Shown one piece after another: positions 13,795-18,050 of a stretch of 18,050 nt of DNA; the first letter of the stretch is position 1; each line of letters starts with the position of its first letter. This DNA comes from JAYOEY01 sp038120295 (lineage in GTDB: Bacteria; Pseudomonadota; Alphaproteobacteria; MPNO01; UBA2964): the NCBI GenBank assembly GCA_038120295.1, contig JAYOLL010000042.1:1-18050 (forward strand). Direction: 5' to 3'. Both the position numbers and the translations under genes were made by a program. The notes below the pieces were generated by a model. The model worked only from the letters and a program-made list of their open reading frames with translations. It did no database searches and had not been told where the DNA came from.

Positions 13795-14727
13795 ATGGAT
13801 GCAATGCTCCAGCTTGAAGGCCTGACGAAGAGATTTGGCGATTTCACGGCTGTCAACGGTATCAGCTTCTCGGTCAATCGCGGCGAGGTTCTTGGTTTTC
13901 TAGGCCCGAACGGCGCCGGCAAGACCACTGCGATGCGGATGGTCACAGGGTTCCTGCCGCCGACATCGGGGACCGTACATGTCGACGGCTACGACGTTGC
14001 ACGGGAACCGATCGCCGTTAAATCCCGCATTGGTTACCTCGCCGAAGGCGCGCCCCTTTACGAAGACATGACTCCGGTCGAACTGCTTGGCTTTGTCGCC
14101 GAGGTTCGCGGGATTACGGGCGCGGACAAGCGCAAGGCGATCGATCGTGCGGCCGAACTCATCAATATCGGCCCCGTCATGCGCCAGTCGATCGGTACGC
14201 TGTCGAAGGGCTACAAGCGCCGCGTCGGCATCGCCCAGGCCATTCTGCACGACCCGGACCTTCTCATTCTCGATGAACCGACCGACGGACTCGACCCGAA
14301 CCAGAAGCACGAGGTACGCCGCCTGATTAACGAAATGGCGGAGAACAAGGTCATCGTTATCTCGACGCACCTGCTCGAAGAGGTCGAGGTCGTCTGCTCC
14401 CGGGCGGTGGTCATTGCGCGTGGCTCAGTGGTCGCTGACGGAACGCCAGCGGAACTTGAAGCGCGGTCCGTCTATCACAACGCGGTGACGGTTCGGCTTG
14501 ATGCGGGGCAGGTCGATGCGGGGAAGAGCCGTATCGAGGCGCTTCCCGATGTCGACAAGGTCGAATCCGCAGGCGGCGACGAACTCGTCGCTATTCCCAG
14601 CGGTGGAAAGGTGATCGTGGATGCGGTTGGCGCTGCATTAAAGGAAAGCGGTATTAGTGTGCATGAGATCAGGGCGGAACGCGGCCGGCTCGACGAAGTG
14701 TTCCGGCGAATTACAACAGCGGCGTGA
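13795..14727 (+). CDS. ABC transporter ATP-binding protein (GldA/CcmA-type)
   Basis: The 310-residue ATPase powers a Gld-type ABC transporter. All nucleotide-binding motifs are present: Walker A GPNGAGKTT (37-45), signature LSKGYKRR (136-143), Walker B LLILDEP (156-162), D-loop GLDP (165-168) and the switch histidine H192 in STHLLEE. The Q-loop position carries glutamate (YLAEGAPLYEDMT, E84), as I recall for this exporter branch. A C-terminal domain of about 90 residues follows the ATPase core. The ATG at 13795 is chosen: AGAGGGG lies about 11 nt before it, while an upstream TTG at 13768 has poor spacing. It is the first gene of a four-gene operon with permease, GldG-like and DUF4340-like partners. 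The cargo is unknown. Confidence 0.93.
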   Translation: MDAMLQLEGLTKRFGDFTAVNGISFSVNRGEVLGFLGPNGAGKTTAMRMVTGFLPPTSGTVHVDGYDVAREPIAVKSRIGYLAEGAPLYEDMTPVELLGFVAEVRGITGADKRKAIDRAAELINIGPVMRQSIGTLSKGYKRRVGIAQAILHDPDLLILDEPTDGLDPNQKHEVRRLINEMAENKVIVISTHLLEEVEVVCSRAVVIARGSVVADGTPAELEARSVYHNAVTVRLDAGQVDAGKSRIEALPDVDKVESAGGDELVAIPSGGKVIVDAVGAALKESGISVHEIRAERGRLDEVFRRITTAA

Positions 14728-14738
14728 CGGGGGACGCA

Positions 14739-15473
14739 ATGTCATCGAGTCTGGCGATCTGTAAGCGTGAACTGAGGGCGTACTTCACGACGCCGCTCGC
14801 TTATGTGTTCATCGTAATATTCCTGGCGCTGAATGGAACCACGGCATTCTTTTTCGGCGGGCTGTTCGACCGTGGGCAGGCGGATCTGCAGCCGCTGTTC
14901 AGTTTCCTGCCCTGGCTTTATCTGATTTTGATACCGGCCATCGCGATGCGTCTATGGGCCGAAGAGCGCAAATCCGGCACGCTTGAACTCATCATGACTT
15001 TGCCGGTGTCCACCACCCAGGCCGTGTTCGGCAAGTTTCTGGCTGCGTGGGTTTTCGCCGGCATCGCGCTGCTGCTGACGTTCCCGATGTGGATTACGGT
15101 CAATTACCTGGGCAACCCGGATAACGGGGTTATCCTGGCGAGCTATATCGGTGGGCTGCTCATGGCAGGGGCCTATCTCGCCATAGGCGGATTTGTCTCA
15201 GCGCTGACGCGCAATCAGGTGATCGCCTTCGTGGTGGGCGCCGCGGTGATCTTCCTGTTCATGATGAGCGGGCTCGACATGGTCATGGGTATTTTCCAGG
15301 GGTGGGCGCCGCCGCTTATCGTCGATGTCGTCCGGTCGTTCAGCTTTCTGGTGCATTACGACGCCATCGTGCGGGGCGTCATCGATATTCGGGACCTGAT
15401 CTACTATCTCGCGGTGATGGGCGTGTTTCTTTTCGCGAATGTGGTCGTTGTCGACCTGAAGAAGGGAGCCTGA
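14739..15473 (+). CDS. ABC transporter permease (GldF-type, ABC-2 family)
   Basis: The 244-residue membrane protein has six predicted helices. It begins with SLAICKRELRAYFTTPLAY (4-22), an amphipathic segment common in ABC-2 permeases that sit with GldA-type ATPases. The cytoplasmic motif AEERKSGTLELIMTLPVS (about 74-91) marks the loop expected to contact the ATPase. The start at 14739 follows GGGGGA by 4-5 nt; a GTG at 14724 would overlap the upstream stop as GTGA and is an alternative with no ribosome site. It is translationally close to both neighbours: 11 nt after the ATPase stop and 7 nt before the GldG-like start. It is expected to form the inner-membrane channel of the complex. Confidence 0.9.
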   Translation: MSSSLAICKRELRAYFTTPLAYVFIVIFLALNGTTAFFFGGLFDRGQADLQPLFSFLPWLYLILIPAIAMRLWAEERKSGTLELIMTLPVSTTQAVFGKFLAAWVFAGIALLLTFPMWITVNYLGNPDNGVILASYIGGLLMAGAYLAIGGFVSALTRNQVIAFVVGAAVIFLFMMSGLDMVMGIFQGWAPPLIVDVVRSFSFLVHYDAIVRGVIDIRDLIYYLAVMGVFLFANVVVVDLKKGA

Positions 15474-15480
15474 TCGAACG

Positions 15481-17430
15481 ATGGCTGGCGGAATCAAGAA
15501 CTGGGATCGCAGAACGCTGGGGATTGCCGGCCTCGCCATGGCGGCGGTCTTCCTCGTGTCGCTGCTGGTGTTTTCGACAGAAGCGCTGCGCAACGCGACC
15601 GTCGACCTGACCGAGGCGAAGGTCTTTACCCTTTCGGATGGCACGAAGGAGGTGCTGTCGGATATCCGCGAGCCCGTCACGCTCAGGATGTTCGTAACCG
15701 AGGAGTTGATGGAGCAGAGCCCGGCATTGAAGGATTACGCCCGGAGCGTGCAGGAGCTCCTTGAGCGCTATGCCGAACTATCGAACGGCCGGATAAAGCT
15801 CGAAATCATCCATCCGGAACCGTTTTCGCCCGAAGAAGACCGTGCCGTCGGCTTCGGTCTTCACGGTGTGCCGATCACACAGGCGGGTAATCTCGGATAT
15901 TTCGGTCTCGCAGGCACGAACACGACCGACGATCTCGACACTATCGCGTTCTTTACGCCTCAGCGAGAGAGCTTCCTGGAATACGATCTGAGCCGACTGG
16001 TCCAGAACCTCGCGAACCCGAAGAAGAAGAAGGTCGGCGTGGTGACCTCGCTGCCGATGGACGCGGACCCCCTCAAGCGTTACCGGCCCTGGCAGATTAT
16101 CGAACAGCTTCGGCAGTTTTTCGATGTGCAGAAAATTACGCTCGAAGACCCTGTCCCTGAGGACATTGACGTGCTCATGGTCGTTCATCCGCGCGATATG
16201 GACGATACCGACCGGTACTATATCGACCAGCACATCATGCGGGGCGGCAAGGCCATTATCTATGTAGATCCCTATTCGGAAGAGGCGACGCGCGGCAATG
16301 CAATGCAGCGCCAGCCGCCGGATGACGGTTCGGACCTGAAAAAGCTTTTCGAGGCCTATGGCATTGTCTACGACAAGAACAAGGTCCTTGGTGACCGTAA
16401 GGGCGCGCAACGTGTAAGCGCGGGGCGCGATGCGCTCGGGCGTCCAGTAATTACCGATTACCTTGCCTGGGTTACGCTCACGGGCAATCAGGTCAATGGC
16501 GGCGATGTCGTGACAAGCGACCTTGAGCAGATCACGCTCGCGTCATCAGGGTTCTTCTCGAAGGCCAAGGATGCGACTTATGAGATCCAGCCGTTGCTGA
16601 TGTCCAGCCCTGACGCCATGGCGATCGATGTGGCCAAGGTCAAGAAGGATCCGGAACCTGCCAGGCTCCTGCGTGACTTCAAGGCTGCCGGTGAGCCGTT
16701 TATCGTTGCCGCCAGGATAACCGGCAGCTTCAGGAGCGCATTTCCGGACGGTCCGCCGAAGGACAAAATTCGCGAGGACATCGAGACTGCGCGGATCAAG
16801 AAGGGCGAGAAAGTGCCGCCCAAGCAGAAGCATCTCAAGGAAAGCGCCAGGCCGGCCAGCATGATCGTCGTCGCCGATACCGACATGCTGGTGGACCGGT
16901 TCTGGGTCCGTTCCCAGGATTTCTTCGGTCAGCGCGTTGACGTGCCGTTCGCCAACAACGCTGATTTTCTGTCCAATGCCGTCGACAACATGGCGGGGAC
17001 CGCTGCGTTGATCGGCCTTAGAAGCCGCGGCGTGACAGCGCGTCCCTTCCACAAGGTCGAGGAGCTCAAGAGCCAGGCGGAACTGCGTTACCGGTCTACC
17101 GAACAGGCGTTGCTGGAAAAGCTCAAGGATATCGAAAGCAAGCTGAAGGATATCCAGACCAAGGAAACGTCGGAAGGCAAGACGGTGATCCTGTCCAGGG
17201 AGCAGAAGGAAGCCGTCGAAAAATTCCGCCGCGAGTCGATCGCTATTCGCAAGGAACTCCGCTCCGTTCAGCTCGCGTTGCGGCAGGATATCGATGAACT
17301 CGAACGCAATCTGAAGATTATTAATATCGGCCTGATGCCGGCGGTGATTATCGTGTTCGCTATCGGTTTGGGTCTCGTGCGGCGTCGCAATGCGCAGCGA
17401 CATCGCGCGGCGGCGCTGGCCCGCAGCTGA
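15481..17430 (+). CDS. GldG-like membrane-anchored ABC auxiliary protein (ABC_transp_aux family)
   Basis: The 649-residue protein has an N-terminal helix (about 13-31), a long extracytoplasmic portion and a C-terminal helix (about 616-633) followed by a basic tail. The segment VDLTEAKVFTLSDGTKEVL (41-59) resembles the start of GldG-type auxiliary proteins. Residues 160-310 look like an alpha/beta domain with KKKKVGVVTSLPMDADP, VLMVVHPRDM and KAIIYVDPYSEE strands. Residues about 540-612 are strongly charged and coiled-coil-like, just before the C-terminal helix. In Bacteroidetes the GldAFG complex serves gliding; in proteobacteria this set of genes occurs without gliding and its substrate is undefined. 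It is 7 nt downstream of the permease and 45 nt before the DUF4340-like gene. Confidence 0.88.
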   Translation: MAGGIKNWDRRTLGIAGLAMAAVFLVSLLVFSTEALRNATVDLTEAKVFTLSDGTKEVLSDIREPVTLRMFVTEELMEQSPALKDYARSVQELLERYAELSNGRIKLEIIHPEPFSPEEDRAVGFGLHGVPITQAGNLGYFGLAGTNTTDDLDTIAFFTPQRESFLEYDLSRLVQNLANPKKKKVGVVTSLPMDADPLKRYRPWQIIEQLRQFFDVQKITLEDPVPEDIDVLMVVHPRDMDDTDRYYIDQHIMRGGKAIIYVDPYSEEATRGNAMQRQPPDDGSDLKKLFEAYGIVYDKNKVLGDRKGAQRVSAGRDALGRPVITDYLAWVTLTGNQVNGGDVVTSDLEQITLASSGFFSKAKDATYEIQPLLMSSPDAMAIDVAKVKKDPEPARLLRDFKAAGEPFIVAARITGSFRSAFPDGPPKDKIREDIETARIKKGEKVPPKQKHLKESARPASMIVVADTDMLVDRFWVRSQDFFGQRVDVPFANNADFLSNAVDNMAGTAALIGLRSRGVTARPFHKVEELKSQAELRYRSTEQALLEKLKDIESKLKDIQTKETSEGKTVILSREQKEAVEKFRRESIAIRKELRSVQLALRQDIDELERNLKIINIGLMPAVIIVFAIGLGLVRRRNAQRHRAAALARS

Positions 17431-17475
17431 TCGGCAATGATGTCGTTGGAAACCTGAAAACCGAAGTCGGAAACC

Positions 17476-18050
17476 ATGACGCCACGATCCTTTCTTTCTT
17501 TCTCCGCTGTTACGGCGCTGACCCTAATAGCCGCGATTTTCGTTGTTGCTTCGCGACCGGCGCCGACTGTTATTCCCCGCGACCGGGACCTGGTGTTTGC
17601 CGGGCTCGATGAGAAGATCAACGAGGTACAGGCGCTAGAGGTAACTACTCCCGCGCGAAGCTTCACCATCGAGCGGAAGGGAGACGGCTGGGGAGTCAAG
17701 GAACTCAACGGCTATGAGGCGAGTTTCGACAAGTTGAAGACCGTCATCGTCGCGCTTTCCCAGTTCAAGTTTCTGGAAGCCAAGACGAGCGATCCCGAGC
17801 GCTATGCCCGTCTTGATCTTCAGGATGTCGGGACAAAGGGGGCGAAATCCGTTCAGGTCGTCGTTCGGGCCAGGGACAACAGCGAACTGGCCAGGGGACT
17901 TATAGGCAAGACCAATGCGGACCTGTTCGGCAGCGGCCGTGGCGGCACCTATATGCGTTTCGGCGACAAGAAGCAGACCTGGCTGATCGAAGGCACGGCA
18001 CCGCTGGGCGAAGGACCGGCTGACTGGGTTAAAAAGGATCTGATCGATAT
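17476..18050 (+). CDS. DUF4340-like protein, N-terminal part (cut by window end)
   Basis: An open frame starts at ATG 17476, with an in-frame TGA 21 nt upstream, and runs off the window after 191 complete codons. Its first 25 residues are hydrophobic (SFLSFSAVTALTLIAAIFVV), a signal anchor or lipidless export signal. The rest has the DUF4340 style: ARSFTIERKGDGWGVKELNG, then FDKLKTVIVALSQFKFLEAK, DPERYARLDLQD, and GLIGKTNADLF. It is the fourth gene of the ABC operon, 45 nt after the GldG-like gene, and should sit on the outer face of the membrane with it. No good ribosome site is seen. Its function is unknown, but its link to GldG-like proteins is a known neighbourhood pattern. Confidence 0.82.
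   Translation, partial: MTPRSFLSFSAVTALTLIAAIFVVASRPAPTVIPRDRDLVFAGLDEKINEVQALEVTTPARSFTIERKGDGWGVKELNGYEASFDKLKTVIVALSQFKFLEAKTSDPERYARLDLQDVGTKGAKSVQVVVRARDNSELARGLIGKTNADLFGSGRGGTYMRFGDKKQTWLIEGTAPLGEGPADWVKKDLID

Noticed and set aside
16546..17403. Minus-strand open frame of 285 codons
   Set aside because: It is a shadow of the GldG-like coding region and has no recognisable domain or ribosome site.

Overview
The window reads as a chromosomal segment of an alphaproteobacterium, probably in or near the Rhodospirillales. This is an inference from the moderately high G+C by eye, the style of the receiver protein (a GPDRR linker), a FliL-like protein with an extra N-terminal domain, and a four-gene Gld-type ABC operon. 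No rRNA, tRNA, IS element, phage gene or CRISPR array was seen, and genes are densely packed: no stretch above 300 bases lacks a gene.

Layout. Positions 29-2436 (minus) hold a coiled-coil protein of unknown function, a type I extradiol (VOC) dioxygenase with an intact His-His-Glu triad, and a class II aldolase/adducin-fold protein that has lost its metal-binding histidines. Positions 2624-3664 (plus) hold a lone WecA/MraY-family polyprenyl-phosphate sugar-1-phosphate transferase. Positions 3686-4447 (minus) encode a second class II aldolase with intact metal ligands, divergent from two tandem paralogous major facilitator transporters (4617-5846 and 6082-7293) separated by a strong intrinsic-terminator-like hairpin. 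Positions 7301-8305 (minus) encode a receiver protein with a degenerate active site. Positions 8598-9101 (plus) encode a HigA-type antitoxin without an adjacent HigB, with an acidic C-terminal extension and a promoter placed so that the mRNA could be leaderless.

Positions 9133-11419 (minus) form a two-gene operon: an LVIVD-repeat beta-propeller with regularly placed histidines, then a gentisate 1,2-dioxygenase-family bicupin. A promoter-like element and a perfect 16-bp palindrome lie just upstream. Positions 11489-12244 (minus) encode a membrane-anchored FliL-like protein without flagellar neighbours. A sharply bounded, about 87% A+T block (about 12258-12411) separates it from a plus-strand L-2-hydroxyglutarate oxidase-type FAD enzyme (12522-13643). 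The right end (13795 to the edge) is a Gld-type ABC operon: ATPase, six-helix permease, large GldG-like membrane-anchored auxiliary protein, and a DUF4340-like protein cut by the window end.

How they may work together. The aldolases, two ring-cleavage-type dioxygenases, LVIVD protein and two transporters suggest a catabolic neighbourhood for aromatic or related organic acids, arranged in several small transcription units. No substrate can be read from sequence alone. The ABC operon is an independent, conserved cell-envelope-type module. The least explained items are the propeller plus bicupin pair, the histidine-less aldolase, the degenerate receiver protein and the orphan HigA.
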